Of a stretch of 63,741 nucleotides of DNA, positions 15,706 to 26,200 are shown in pieces (position 1 is the first letter of the stretch; every line of letters begins with the position of its first letter). Location of the stretch: positions 1-63,741 of the IMG/VR virus record IMGVR_UViG_3300025131_000033. The stretch is one strand, 5' to 3'. The notes below the pieces were generated by a model. The model did not search any database. It was not told the origin of the DNA and worked only from the letters and a program-made list of their open reading frames with translations. This DNA comes from a virus. The position numbers and the translations under genes were made by a program.

Positions 15706-16161
15706 TTATTTCTTCTTTTCTCCTTTATCTAAGCGACCATCTTTGCCGCCAATCCCTCTTTCTTTTCTTATAGTTCTACTTCCATATTTTTTTGCTAACT
15801 TATCAGACGCAGTTCCGTGTCTCAACATAGTGCGTGCTGCATGCTTTGTAACACTAGCAAAATCTGATGAAGGCGTTGAACTTCCTTTTGTAAACCCCTT
15901 AGCGATCTTTCCTTTTCCACTCTTCTTACCCCACTTTCCTTTGGAAGTAACATACAATCTTCCAGCAGACTTTGTAGACCAAATTTGCCCATAGTAAGTT
16001 TGGCTGAGAGCGTCCTTAATACTTTTATATGTTTTTACTCTTCCTTTTCTCGATTGAGTTATAGTTTTTTTGGCCCCTTCTCTAGATGTATATTTTTCGC
16101 GTCCCTTAATACTTCCTCTTTTAGCTTCATTAAGTACATCTATTGCTGCCAGTATATTCAT
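15706..16161 (-). CDS. Small basic internal head protein with a T4-like capsid-targeting start
   Basis: The 151-residue protein is very rich in Lys, Arg and Gly. It starts MNILAAIDVLNEAKRG; L-N-E followed by A (10-13) has the same layout as the leader of T4 internal protein III (F-I-A-E followed by A). Cleavage would leave a strongly basic mature protein suited to bind packaged DNA. It lies one base from the protease gene. No named family is recognised; the internal-protein call is inference. Confidence 0.55.
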   Translation of the reverse strand: MNILAAIDVLNEAKRGSIKGREKYTSREGAKKTITQSRKGRVKTYKSIKDALSQTYYGQIWSTKSAGRLYVTSKGKWGKKSGKGKIAKGFTKGSSTPSSDFASVTKHAARTMLRHGTASDKLAKKYGSRTIRKERGIGGKDGRLDKGEKKK

Positions 16162-16680
16162 TTACTTTCGAGACCTTCTAGCCATTGCCTGTTTAAATAC
16201 ATCTCTAGAATTTTTAAAATTACTAGGAAGAGTAGCCTTAGTAGAAGATCTATAACCTCTTGCAGATGGTATTTTTACTTCCCCACTAGGCCCAGCTAAA
16301 TTCATACCAATTTGTCCTGTAGTAGTTGTTGCCATAGTCATTTCAGATAAAAGTTCTTTTACTTCTCTCAGAAGACCTAACAATTCATCTACCTTTTCTT
16401 CTGCAATTAAAGAAGGTTCTTTAATTTCTTCCTTCTCCTCGGGATCTGTCCACACTATTTCAGGAATAGCTTCAGCAGGGGGAGAGGTTTGAGGATGGAA
16501 TGCCTCACCTAAAATTTCCTCCATCATTGTATTGGGAATTTGAGTGCCTCTAATATCTCTCCCAGCAGGGGCAGCCTGAGGTGCGTTTCTATCTCTAGAA
16601 GGAGGAAGGGCTTTCCCTTGTTGAACATCCTCTACCTCTCCTTGAATTAGTTTTTCTGCGAAATCTCCTATACTATTCAT
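16162..16680 (-). CDS. Hypothetical head-module protein sharing a capsid-like motif
   Basis: The 172-residue protein has a proline-rich first half, a helical segment around 90-113 (EEKVDELLGLLREVKELLSE) and a basic tail. Residues 111-125, LSEMTMATTTTGQIG, resemble the cleavage-site region of the capsid protein (LSEAITAATTTTGQLG). It may therefore be cut by the protease at L-S-E or interact with the capsid. It also contains E-I-L-G-E followed by A near 55-60. No family is known. It is contiguous with the basic head gene downstream. Confidence 0.5.
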   Translation of the reverse strand: MNSIGDFAEKLIQGEVEDVQQGKALPPSRDRNAPQAAPAGRDIRGTQIPNTMMEEILGEAFHPQTSPPAEAIPEIVWTDPEEKEEIKEPSLIAEEKVDELLGLLREVKELLSEMTMATTTTGQIGMNLAGPSGEVKIPSARGYRSSTKATLPSNFKNSRDVFKQAMARRSRK

Positions 16681-16698
16681 AATAATAGAGACCTAACG

Positions 16699-17157
16699 TT
16701 ACTCTTGTTCTAAGCCACTCATAAGAAGATCTTTAAGGGCCGAATCAATTACTTGATCCACTTCCTCTTCATCTTCGTTTAGAGCAGAGAGACGTTCAAT
16801 AAGACCAAGAATTACATCCATATGCTCAACGAGACGCTCTTCATCAATAGCCTCCTCAAGCTGAGAAATACAAAGGGGACAAACATGAACAGCCTCTTCA
16901 AGGTCATCATCGTCATCGCCATTGTCATCCTCATCATCGTCCTTCTTCTTCTTCTTTTTCTTTTTGGACTTGTCACCCTTTTTGCCTCCGAATGCTTTGG
17001 AGTCACCATTCTCTTCATCATCGTCTTCCTCTAGTGGCTTCTGAATCTCTTCAGCTTCCTGTGCTTTACTCTCGGAGAGGGTAATTCCACACTTACCCCA
17101 AGCTGCTGATTCGAGAAGCTTATCACGAAATTCGTCGTTCAATTTAAAATTTTGCAT
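16699..17157 (-). CDS. Acidic/lysine-tract putative prohead core protein
   Basis: The 152-residue protein combines a run of lysines (about 64-72) with long Asp/Glu tracts, then a C-P-L-C knuckle near residue 93 and a helical acidic C-terminus. Such highly charged proteins next to protease and scaffold genes are typical of T4-like prohead core components (compare T4 gp67 and gp68 by position). AAGGA precedes the ATG at 17157. It is the first gene of the head cluster. The function is inferred only from charge and place. Confidence 0.5.
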   Translation of the reverse strand: MQNFKLNDEFRDKLLESAAWGKCGITLSESKAQEAEEIQKPLEEDDDEENGDSKAFGGKKGDKSKKKKKKKKDDDEDDNGDDDDDLEEAVHVCPLCISQLEEAIDEERLVEHMDVILGLIERLSALNEDEEEVDQVIDSALKDLLMSGLEQE

Positions 17158-17253
17158 ATCATAAATCCTTTATTCTTTTGGAGATATCTTATCTCTACCT
17201 GTATTTAGCAAAGCTTACCGAATAAACTGTTTTTATTTTATTTTTTGTAGATC

Positions 17254-20200
17254 CTACCTAGTTCTAGAGGAAGAACTAGCTTTAGTAGAAGGAACCCCAA
17301 ATGCAGATGAATTAGGACGAGTAGTAGCGGGTGGCAAGACATACACACCTACATCATCAATCAACGACATAACAGGAGCAAACTTATCAGGAAATACGCC
17401 CGTGGATCTTCGTCTATCGAGTTGAGTATGCGTATCCACACCTCCCGACATTTTAGTAGAAGGATATATTGTAATATTTTCTACGAGACCATCCCTAAGT
17501 TTGGGCCACAAGAGATTTACATTCTCTAATGCCACAAATTTATTGAATTCCATAGCACTTAACCTAGAAATAACATCCCATTCTAAAAGAGAAACTCCCC
17601 CTCCCTGTTTTTTAATAACATAATTTGCATTTAACTCTTTAATTATCTCATTAACTAGCCTCAATGTAGTTTTAGTTCTAGAGGGCTTTTGTGTTACGGC
17701 ACTCCCTACCTTATTTCCTACCCTATAACCTGTTTTAAATATTGGCAAGTCGGGATTAAAAACAGCTACCCTAGCATTAAGATCTTCAGAATTTTGAAAT
17801 ACATTAGTAGTGCCCTCATTATATGCATTCTTATACTCTATCCACTGAGTTCTTCTATCTTCGGTAAACTCTTTGTTTAGAGTAGGAGAAGCTGTTAAAG
17901 TACGAATAGCTTTTCCTGTTGAATCTAATGAAGTAAGAACAGATTTATTTCCCTGTACCAAATACTCGTCTCTGTTAGAAGGAAATAAGATATAAGACCA
18001 AGGAATATTTCTTACTAAATTAGGATGATCGGGGTTGGTCTTATTAGTAGCAGGTAAAAAATCTTCTCGCGTCACAGAAAAAGTCCCCGTAGAAGATGCA
18101 TAATAAGCAAATGGATCATCGTAATCAATAAATTGGACCCCATAATTCATTTTATATTTAATCCAATCTTGTACCGCTGCTAAACCTGCGGCTGTAGTAT
18201 AGTCTATCAACTCATAAGCAGCCGTAGTAGATTTTAAAAATGGAGACGCGGGAGATTGTGTAGTATAAATAGATGATAGAACTATTTTGAAAAACATAAA
18301 GTCTGGTAAAGGTGCCTCACCACTTAAATTTAAACTGTAATTATACTCCAAATCCGTGGCATCTGTTGAGGATACAGTTAAAGTTTTTTCTCCTGTTCCT
18401 CCTAGTAAATTTAATATCTGCTGTTGGTATGGTACAGGCAAAGTATAACTGTGGCCTACTTGAGATTTAGCATACAAACGTTTCCCATTAACAATAACAA
18501 AATCTCCGTCATTAAGTGTAAGATTAGCTCGCTGAACCACAACATCATCATCCCCAATATAAAATTTCTTAGCTTCCCCATTTATTACACAAGGGATATA
18601 TTTTCCCGTATCGGTGGCTAGAGTTTTCCAATTTTTAGCTATATCTTTCTGCTTACTGTTAGAAGGAAGAGAGTTGGGATCTAGAGGAATTTTATGTAAA
18701 TCTATAAGATTTAAGGCGGCTATAGTATTAATCACAGGATTGGAGTTGCGAATGATAGGCGTTATATTAGATTTCTGTTGTCCCAAGAGAGTAAACTGAT
18801 CAGCCCGTAAATTATCTATAGTTCCATTAACTACTCTGCTCTTAACAATAAATGCTATTTCCCTATCAGATAATGGAAGACCATCAATCCTAGTTATACT
18901 TCTCAGAGTCTTTAAGAAAGAAGGTTGTAGATTTAAAATAATATTTTGTGTAGTAAGATCAGACAAGGCTCCCGGTCTCCAGTCTTCAAATGTATTATTG
19001 TGTTTATGAATATAAAAAATACTTTTATTTATATTCCTTTTAAAAATATCTGTTCGTAAAATATCATTATCTACTATAGGACCTGTAGTTGGATTTTTGG
19101 ACATAATAGCTGTAGCAGGATCCAATAATCCTGTGGGATAATTCTTTGCTACAAAGGTATTCATTTGGGGATTATTTAAATTTAATACCGTAGTGCCTTG
19201 ACGAGTCTCTTCTATTAGAGGAGCAGTTACAGGCATCATACCTAATCCTTCTGTTAAAGGAGCCCCTTGAGCAGGTAGAGAACCTCCAGCCCCATTTTCG
19301 CTTGGTGTTGAAATGGGCTGGAATGGGTATGTGCCAAGCCCAGGGGGAGTTCCTCCTCCTCCTCCTCCTGACGATCCAGGAGTGCCAACTTTAGGAATCA
19401 CTCCAGTATTAGGAGGAAGGATACCCACAAATTTACCTCCTGCCCCACCTCCTGGAGTTCCTCCTCCAGTAGGACCAGGGGTTTTTACTCCTGGAGCCCC
19501 ACCTCCTGGGACTCCTCCTCCCGAAGGTCCAGGAGTGCCAACTTTAGGAATCACTCCAGTATTAGGAGGAAGGATACCCACAAATTTACCTCCTGCCCCA
19601 CCTCCTGGAGTTCCTCCTCCAGTAGGACCAGGGGTTTTTACTCCTGGGTTCGTACCTCCTGCCCCACCTCCTGGAGTTCCTCCTCCAGTAGGACCAGGGG
19701 TTTTTACTCCTGGGTTCCACCCTCCTGCGCCTCCTGGCACTCCTCCTCCAGTAGGACCAGGGGTTTTTACTCCTGGGTTCCACCCTCCTGCCCCACCTCC
19801 TGGTTCGGGAGGATCTGGCTGAATCCTTCCAAATTTACCCCCACCAGTTCGGTCGTACCGAGGAGTAAATGGTCCTTCAGGTGCCTTACATGCTACAACA
19901 CACGCCCCTTTTGTCTTGTGTGCTCCAGCGGGAGGAGGTTGATCTACATCAATATTTACAGGTTTACACCTCCAATTAGGGGCACCTGTACACAACCACC
20001 AAGTTACAGTCCGTGGAGTCAGAGGACCACCACCCCCTCCAGGAGGAGTACCACCACCACTACCTCCCCCACCAGTTTTAGGTGCAACCGCGCCTACACA
20101 ATGGATTATGCACTGCTCTCTGGACTTATACCCTCCAGGAGGAGGGGGGAGTTCAATACTCTGTGTTATGCCATCACACCTCCACTGAGGAGGGCCTGTA

Positions 20201-20430
20201 CACACCCACCAAGTTGCCCACCCAGGACCAACAGGACCAGGGCCTGGAGGACCAGTACCATCTCCAGGAGCAATAAATTTGGGAATCACAGGGGGAGGCA
20301 CTCCAAATTGTTCTCCACCACCACCACCGCCCCCAGGACCATCTATAACTAGAGGTAAAGGATAGTCGAGAAAATTTAGAAGTTCTCCTTGCCCAGGTAA
20401 TAGTTGTCCACATGCAAAAGAAGGAGCCAT
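17254..20430 (-). CDS. Large Gly/Pro-repeat virion protein with two cysteine-rich modules
   Basis: The 1058-residue protein has three parts. Near the N-terminus are two similar modules, W-x-C-T-G-P-P-Q-W-R-C followed by YKSREQCIIHC, and W-L-C-T-G-A-P-N-W-R-C followed by HKTKGACVVAC, each with four cysteines. A long glycine/proline repeat (units of GVKTPGPTGGG and GGKFVGILPPNTGVIPKVGTPG) spans about 200-370. The remaining 650 residues are mixed alpha/beta without a recognised fold. Two 120-bp identical copies lie at 19375-19647. It is probably an exposed fibre or decoration protein, since it heads the adhesin cluster. No family is named with confidence. AAGGAAA lies before the ATG. Confidence 0.55.
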   Translation of the reverse strand: MAPSFACGQLLPGQGELLNFLDYPLPLVIDGPGGGGGGGEQFGVPPPVIPKFIAPGDGTGPPGPGPVGPGWATWWVCTGPPQWRCDGITQSIELPPPPGGYKSREQCIIHCVGAVAPKTGGGGSGGGTPPGGGGGPLTPRTVTWWLCTGAPNWRCKPVNIDVDQPPPAGAHKTKGACVVACKAPEGPFTPRYDRTGGGKFGRIQPDPPEPGGGAGGWNPGVKTPGPTGGGVPGGAGGWNPGVKTPGPTGGGTPGGGAGGTNPGVKTPGPTGGGTPGGGAGGKFVGILPPNTGVIPKVGTPGPSGGGVPGGGAPGVKTPGPTGGGTPGGGAGGKFVGILPPNTGVIPKVGTPGSSGGGGGGTPPGLGTYPFQPISTPSENGAGGSLPAQGAPLTEGLGMMPVTAPLIEETRQGTTVLNLNNPQMNTFVAKNYPTGLLDPATAIMSKNPTTGPIVDNDILRTDIFKRNINKSIFYIHKHNNTFEDWRPGALSDLTTQNIILNLQPSFLKTLRSITRIDGLPLSDREIAFIVKSRVVNGTIDNLRADQFTLLGQQKSNITPIIRNSNPVINTIAALNLIDLHKIPLDPNSLPSNSKQKDIAKNWKTLATDTGKYIPCVINGEAKKFYIGDDDVVVQRANLTLNDGDFVIVNGKRLYAKSQVGHSYTLPVPYQQQILNLLGGTGEKTLTVSSTDATDLEYNYSLNLSGEAPLPDFMFFKIVLSSIYTTQSPASPFLKSTTAAYELIDYTTAAGLAAVQDWIKYKMNYGVQFIDYDDPFAYYASSTGTFSVTREDFLPATNKTNPDHPNLVRNIPWSYILFPSNRDEYLVQGNKSVLTSLDSTGKAIRTLTASPTLNKEFTEDRRTQWIEYKNAYNEGTTNVFQNSEDLNARVAVFNPDLPIFKTGYRVGNKVGSAVTQKPSRTKTTLRLVNEIIKELNANYVIKKQGGGVSLLEWDVISRLSAMEFNKFVALENVNLLWPKLRDGLVENITIYPSTKMSGGVDTHTQLDRRRSTGVFPDKFAPVMSLIDDVGVYVLPPATTRPNSSAFGVPSTKASSSSRTR
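19375..19647. repeat. Two 120-bp direct repeats in the Gly/Pro region
   Basis: The segment 19375-19494 recurs as 19528-19647, offset 153 bp (51 codons), so the frame is kept. It encodes the GGKFVGILPPNTGVIPKVGTPG unit and its flanks. Further partial copies of the GVKTPGPTGGG unit continue to about 19800. In-frame repetition is typical of elastic fibre segments. Confidence 0.8.
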
Positions 20431-20439
20431 AGGTTTTCC

Positions 20440-23226
20440 TTACATCAATAAATCTATTACTTGATCATCAGTATTTAAATCACGGTGATTACGGTTTTCG
20501 GCATCTGCTGTAATTGCGGTCATTGTCCAAGAAACACTAGGAAGAGTACATTTTCCTACACGGGGATTTCCTAAATACCCAACATTCTTTTCGTCAGTAA
20601 CAGGATCCATATCTTGTTCTAACATATTTTGTATGGGAACAATCCACGCAGCAAAACGCTCGGCGTTAGTGCCCGATCCACTCCCAGGAGCACCCGCTCC
20701 TGAACCAAACCTATTAACATACCAAGTACTACCTATTTTATGAGGTTGTATCATTGATGCTCCCTTAGAAACTACTTCCCCATCATCAGTCCCCCAGGTA
20801 CATCTAATATTGGGCGTACTCATAATCCAACCCACATAGATAGTAAAAAATTCCATACCATCACCAGTAGCATCTTTTCCTTTTTCTACCCATATTCCCC
20901 CATAATTACCAGACGAGGCGTGTTCAGTTCCACCTGGACTAAAGTTAACTCCTTGACCTCGGGGAGATAGACAATTTAATAGTTGAACATTCACATGGTA
21001 ATCTACCATATTTGGTGGTCTATTGAATTTAATTTTTTTCTTAACAAAATGGAATACAGCATTAGTTAGTGAGCGAGCACCAGTTTTGTTACAATTAATT
21101 TCCATACATAAAAAAGTTCCCTGCCTGGGGTCATCAGGATCATTTGATGCATCCTCTGATGGCGTGAGATGTGAAGCTATGCTACCTGCTACAATAGATG
21201 CATCACTACTTCTGCAATCTCCTGTTGGGAAGTTTGAGGGATACCGTAAGTCCCCCGTAGCCATAAAAGTAGTAATATAATCATTTGGAGCCAACCCAGC
21301 CGCAGGGCCTTCTAACGCATTCAACTCTGTCCATTTTGCTTTCTCCCATTGAGGTTTAACGGGAAGGGGCGTCTCTATTATATCGGCCCCAAATGATGCC
21401 CCAACCTTAGAGGTCAGTCCATTCTGCATTGCATCTAAAACATCAACATCATCAAAACGGGGAGAACTTTGTTGATATTTTCGTTGAGACATATAATCAT
21501 ACATAGCCCCTTCAGGGCCAAAAGCCAGCCCACCGAAAACATATCCAGTCGCTGGGACAACTACTCCGTTGCCCCCTCCTGCACCTGTGCCACCAGTGCC
21601 ACCCTCCGCTCCTGGAGGACCAGGAGGACCTGGAGGCCCAGGCATAGCTTCTATGTTATCTATTCTAAGATCTAATTGAGTCTTAACGCGCCTTATCTCA
21701 TAATCCATCTCAGCCGATCCTACAGCAGGATTAGATATGGACAATTGTGGAGAAGCAGCAGCAAGACCAGCCCTCTCATTATATGTTAATTCAGCAGTTC
21801 TAAAGAAGGGTCTAATATCAATTACATCTGTAGTAGCCACCACAGTAGAACCGTTTTGAACCCATATGTATGCCACAGGAAGAACTGATTGTCCTACTAA
21901 TTCAATAGCAGTATTTTCTAATTGTTGCAGAAGTAAAGGCGCAACATTCAAAATATCATCAGGAGCAGGGAAGGTTCCCCGAACGTCATAAGCAATATCA
22001 TTTGCAGAAGTTGCAGTAAAACCTAAATTTTCATTAAATTGATCCGCAGGCCAAGCCATAATTTCAGGATTTACTTCAGAATCTACTGCATTATATGGAC
22101 CATAGGCGTTTACACTAGCCTGATGATGAGAATCAAAATGCATTTTTAAACCTGCTCCTCTACATACTCCTAATGTAGGTTTGGTGATAGTAGTTCCTGG
22201 AGAATTGGGGGTAATCCCTCCTGTAAAAATCTGGGCTGAACTTGCATCTACAGTTTTACTATAAATAAACACCATATCAATTCTACTTTGTATCCCGTCA
22301 ATAGTTACTCGTTCAGAGGGGGGTCCACCACCAGGATAAGGATCTTTAAAATAATCAAAGTCTGTAGGGTCAAAAGGAGGAATTTCTACAGTGATTTCAT
22401 CACTTACATCTACAATAGCAGTTCTAGCTATACCCCTCCATCTTTTTATAAACTGAGATTCTAGCTGACTCATCATTGTAAATGAATTTGAATCAGTGTC
22501 TAGAGTATGTAAAGTAAAGTAACTAAGTTCATTATTGGTAGTTCGAGCCCACTCTAAAGCTTCTTGAACTACAGCAGGGACTCTCCAAAGTTCTCCAAAA
22601 TACTCTCCTGTATATGATATCTCTCCATGATTACCAATCTCCCAGTCTACACCACTAGCTGTCTGAGTTGTAGAATTCACACCACCAATAGGAACATTAG
22701 GATGCCTTTGAGGTCGAGCAAAAACTCTGTTCTCCAAGCCAGTCATTCCTATAGAATCTTGAGATAGAATACTTTTATACTTATTTAATACATTAACTAA
22801 TAAAGTATTCCAAGACGGTACGATACTATCCGAATCAGTTGAAGGAAAAGTTCCCTCATTTGCAGTAGCAATCTGAAATGAATCTACCTCTCCAGGTGCC
22901 CCTCCTGTGAAACCTTTTAAATATGATAAAGGTTCTCTATTCCACGCATCATTTACTCTTGCTGTATATCTTCCAGGCTTTACTCTTACTAATCTATCAG
23001 CCCCATTAGAATAAGGTCTTAACTCATCAATATCAACTCTTTTTGCACCTAATGAAGTGGTAGGATCTACTTCCTGAGCTAATTGATCCTTTAACCATAG
23101 ACAATTTTCTTGTAGTTGCTTGAGAGGCATATTATCCACTTCAAAAAAGTATGGATCATTAGCCTTGAAGTACCGAACAGGATCAGTAAATCTATAAACA
23201 CTATCTTTATAATTAAGTTCTGCCAT
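20440..23226 (-). CDS. Virion fibre/adhesin with DNMPL anchor and collagen-like segment
   Basis: The 928-residue protein starts with YFKANDPYFFEVDNMPLKQLQ, whose DNMPL element (31-35) is shared with the next protein and probably forms a common attachment domain. A short collagen-like run, GPPGPPGPPG followed by Gly-rich sequence, lies near 555-580 and would trimerise the fibre. The C-terminal third is beta-rich, with HVNVQLLNC, MEFFTIYVGW and similar strands, and may be the receptor-facing part. It abuts the 1244-residue gene by a 1-bp overlap. A structural role is likely; no specific T4 homologue is recognised. Confidence 0.6.
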   Translation of the reverse strand: MAELNYKDSVYRFTDPVRYFKANDPYFFEVDNMPLKQLQENCLWLKDQLAQEVDPTTSLGAKRVDIDELRPYSNGADRLVRVKPGRYTARVNDAWNREPLSYLKGFTGGAPGEVDSFQIATANEGTFPSTDSDSIVPSWNTLLVNVLNKYKSILSQDSIGMTGLENRVFARPQRHPNVPIGGVNSTTQTASGVDWEIGNHGEISYTGEYFGELWRVPAVVQEALEWARTTNNELSYFTLHTLDTDSNSFTMMSQLESQFIKRWRGIARTAIVDVSDEITVEIPPFDPTDFDYFKDPYPGGGPPSERVTIDGIQSRIDMVFIYSKTVDASSAQIFTGGITPNSPGTTITKPTLGVCRGAGLKMHFDSHHQASVNAYGPYNAVDSEVNPEIMAWPADQFNENLGFTATSANDIAYDVRGTFPAPDDILNVAPLLLQQLENTAIELVGQSVLPVAYIWVQNGSTVVATTDVIDIRPFFRTAELTYNERAGLAAASPQLSISNPAVGSAEMDYEIRRVKTQLDLRIDNIEAMPGPPGPPGPPGAEGGTGGTGAGGGNGVVVPATGYVFGGLAFGPEGAMYDYMSQRKYQQSSPRFDDVDVLDAMQNGLTSKVGASFGADIIETPLPVKPQWEKAKWTELNALEGPAAGLAPNDYITTFMATGDLRYPSNFPTGDCRSSDASIVAGSIASHLTPSEDASNDPDDPRQGTFLCMEINCNKTGARSLTNAVFHFVKKKIKFNRPPNMVDYHVNVQLLNCLSPRGQGVNFSPGGTEHASSGNYGGIWVEKGKDATGDGMEFFTIYVGWIMSTPNIRCTWGTDDGEVVSKGASMIQPHKIGSTWYVNRFGSGAGAPGSGSGTNAERFAAWIVPIQNMLEQDMDPVTDEKNVGYLGNPRVGKCTLPSVSWTMTAITADAENRNHRDLNTDDQVIDLLM

Positions 23227-26200
23227 TAGTTATCTCTCTTTAAATCAAATATATTAGACGATTTAAATCCTACTGTTGCGGAAGCATTTCCTTCATTAGC
23301 CTCTGCTCCTATTTGATCACTAGCCCTAGCTCTATATATTGTTACTTTTTTTGGTCGCCCAGACATACCTATAGATGCATTTTTAGCATTAGCAAAAGTA
23401 TTAGCCGCCGACTCATCTAACAAACATTGAGTAGGATTATCATCCACAAACTCTTCGCAGTAATAAAATCCTGAAGTCCACAGACTATCAAAAATGCCAT
23501 CCCCATCTGAGTCATGACTCAATTTTAATAAGTTGGGGTAAGTACCACTTATATTACTAAAGGCATTATTTGGATCTGTCATAAGAGCCGAAAGAGGTCC
23601 TGACATATTATAACACTGAGAATACACTTGATAAGCTGGTCCTAGGACTCCATAAAATTCATGGCCTAAAGGTGTTCCGTTATGATAACCACTCATATCA
23701 TTTTGTAGGAGCTTAGTTTCAGGTTTAGTAGAGAAATATAATCTAAATACTCCTTGATTCTCATAAGTATCAACGCCTGCTCCATAAATCCCTGCATCTG
23801 TGCCATCCATCCTAGTAGATACTTGCCCAACGAACCCCAATCCAGACATCGCAATACCAGCATGAGTTATTTCTTGGAGAGGATTACCTCCTATTGTATT
23901 ATTATTGTTATAACTTGAAGAAACAGTTATAAACCTTCCAAAGGGCTCATTAAATCCTACCCCAGATGGTGCATACCATACACTACTTCCTGCCCCAAAA
24001 GTATCTAAAACACTTAATATTCCTGTTTCGGGAGTAGAAGAAGGAGCACCTGATGCAGCAACACCAGCGTCGGTCTCTGCGGAGTTATCGGGCATAGTAG
24101 CAGAAGCCCATACAGCACTGGGACCATGATATCCTACATCGTAAGGATACATGGCACTAACAGAGCAGTAAGAAGCATTAAGTCTAGAAGTATCAGCAAA
24201 ATTCCAGATCATCAAGCGATCACACTCTGTCCCGCTTACATTAAAATAAATTCCATCCATAGGAGTACTATTAAGTCCTATAGGAAAGTTTACATTAATA
24301 GCATTAACTTGGCTATCCCCTGTGGCTCGTACACAGACTCCCCCTACACAAGCTCGTCTCATGTCCCCACCTGTTGCAGGGAACGCTCCACCATAGTAAT
24401 CTTGAGCTACCGTAAATTGATTAATAACATTGGGATTACCATCAGTATTAGTAGTATGGGTAGTAAAAGTAGGAGATATTAATGCTCTAAATTGTGTAAG
24501 AGCCTTATTACCAGGACCATTGTTTGCAGATAAATTAGCAAAATCATTATCACCCATTGCATTACTATTTTGAGGATTAGGGAAAAATTGAAGACACCCC
24601 GCTCCAAACAAACCACTTAAACCATAAGGACTCTGAATATCATAATCTACTCCATAATCCATTACTGTTCGCCCTGTAGGACTGTTATCCCAACAATGAT
24701 CAAATGCCCCTAGATTTTCTAGATTAATAGTTGAATTCTTGTTAGCAACCAAACAGGCTCTAGTAGAATGCAACTCAACCGAAGTATGGTTTCCTGTATC
24801 ACTTAAATCAAATGCACTCACGGCAGGAAGATAAGTTGCCTTCTCAATAGGGGGATTAATGTTGAGAACAGAATTATCTTCTACCAACGCATCTACACCA
24901 AACTGTCCAATAAATGTGGGTCCATGTAATCCTAAAGTAGAATTATTTTTTGCATAAATCCCTGCTGCATATTGTTGAGTAACATACGTAGTAGGACCAA
25001 TGATGAAAGTTGCTCCATTTTTAGTACCATAGAAATCTACCGTAGAGTTATTAATAGCACGAACTGCTAACCCATACTGAGGGGCTATGGTAGCGTTATC
25101 AACATCTCTTGGTAGAATATATGCATTTAAGAAGTCTGCTTTAGAATTCTCTACATTAATAGCGGGATAAGTTAGTACGGGCTGTGAGGCTCCTGTATAA
25201 GTTTCCCTACCATGAGCATACAGGAATGACATATTGCCATAGAGATTAGGTATGTTAGGTTTTTTAACGAAAGTAAAATGACTATTAGATTGTAAATCTA
25301 TGTGTTGTCCATTGTGAGAAAAGTCTGTTTGTCTAGACCTAGTTTGTCCCGCTGCTCCTGGGTATGCGGAGGAGTCTACTGAAATTTTAGAATTTGTAGC
25401 CACTAATCCTGTATGTTGTTGATCTTCAACACACAAATCTCTATATTTTAGATTCGAATTTTCTACTACAATTCCTTCTGGGTTACTATAAACATCTAGT
25501 AATCCCACAAGATTAAGATTTGAATTATATAATTCTATACCGTTTTTACTATTAAGTTCAAATGTAGAGATCCCCCCTGTCTGAATATTATTACTTACAG
25601 ACCGCCCCACTCCTCCTGTAAATTTAGAATTATCTAAACGCATTCCTGTAGTATTTCGAGATGCACACATCATTACATCAATCCCGCTTCCCTGAAATTC
25701 TCCAGGAACCGCTCTCTCTACAGTAGCTGATAAATTAGCACTCAGAGTTACATCACTATTTACTGCATGGAACCCTATTCCCCTATCAGGGTAGCGAGCA
25801 TTGTCAGCAGATAAATCATAATTTCTATAAGCAAATGCTGACCTAGAGAGCATTACTTTTGAATTATTAAATTTGAATCCAGCTTCTCGACACCTAACAG
25901 CCGCGCAATTTTCTAGTACTACATCTGAATTAGTAACTTCAATACCCGTAGGTCTTCCTGTATTTACAGTTTGATTGTATCCATCAACTACAAAATTTCT
26001 TACATAGATAGGACCATCACAATTTTTTATACTTAATTTCATTAAATGATTCAAGTATACTGATCCCCCTGCGCTAGTATTTATTGTAGGGGCTGCTCTT
26101 CTCATTAGTCCATCATCTAAAGGATTGATACAACTAAAATCATACGAAGTTCCTATAGTATTATCCGTATTTACATTCTCATAGGGATCTACTCCAAAGA

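Noticed and set aside
17181-17195. Small hairpin GAGATA-TCT-TATCTC as a terminator before the 1058-residue gene
   Set aside because: Six A/T-rich base pairs with a 3-nt loop and no U-run; expected by chance in AT-rich DNA.
19313-19822. A 169-codon plus-strand frame rich in Pro and Gly
   Set aside because: It is the reverse-complement shadow of the Gly/Pro repeat in the 1058-residue gene; no ribosome-binding site and the opposite strand has the continuous long gene.
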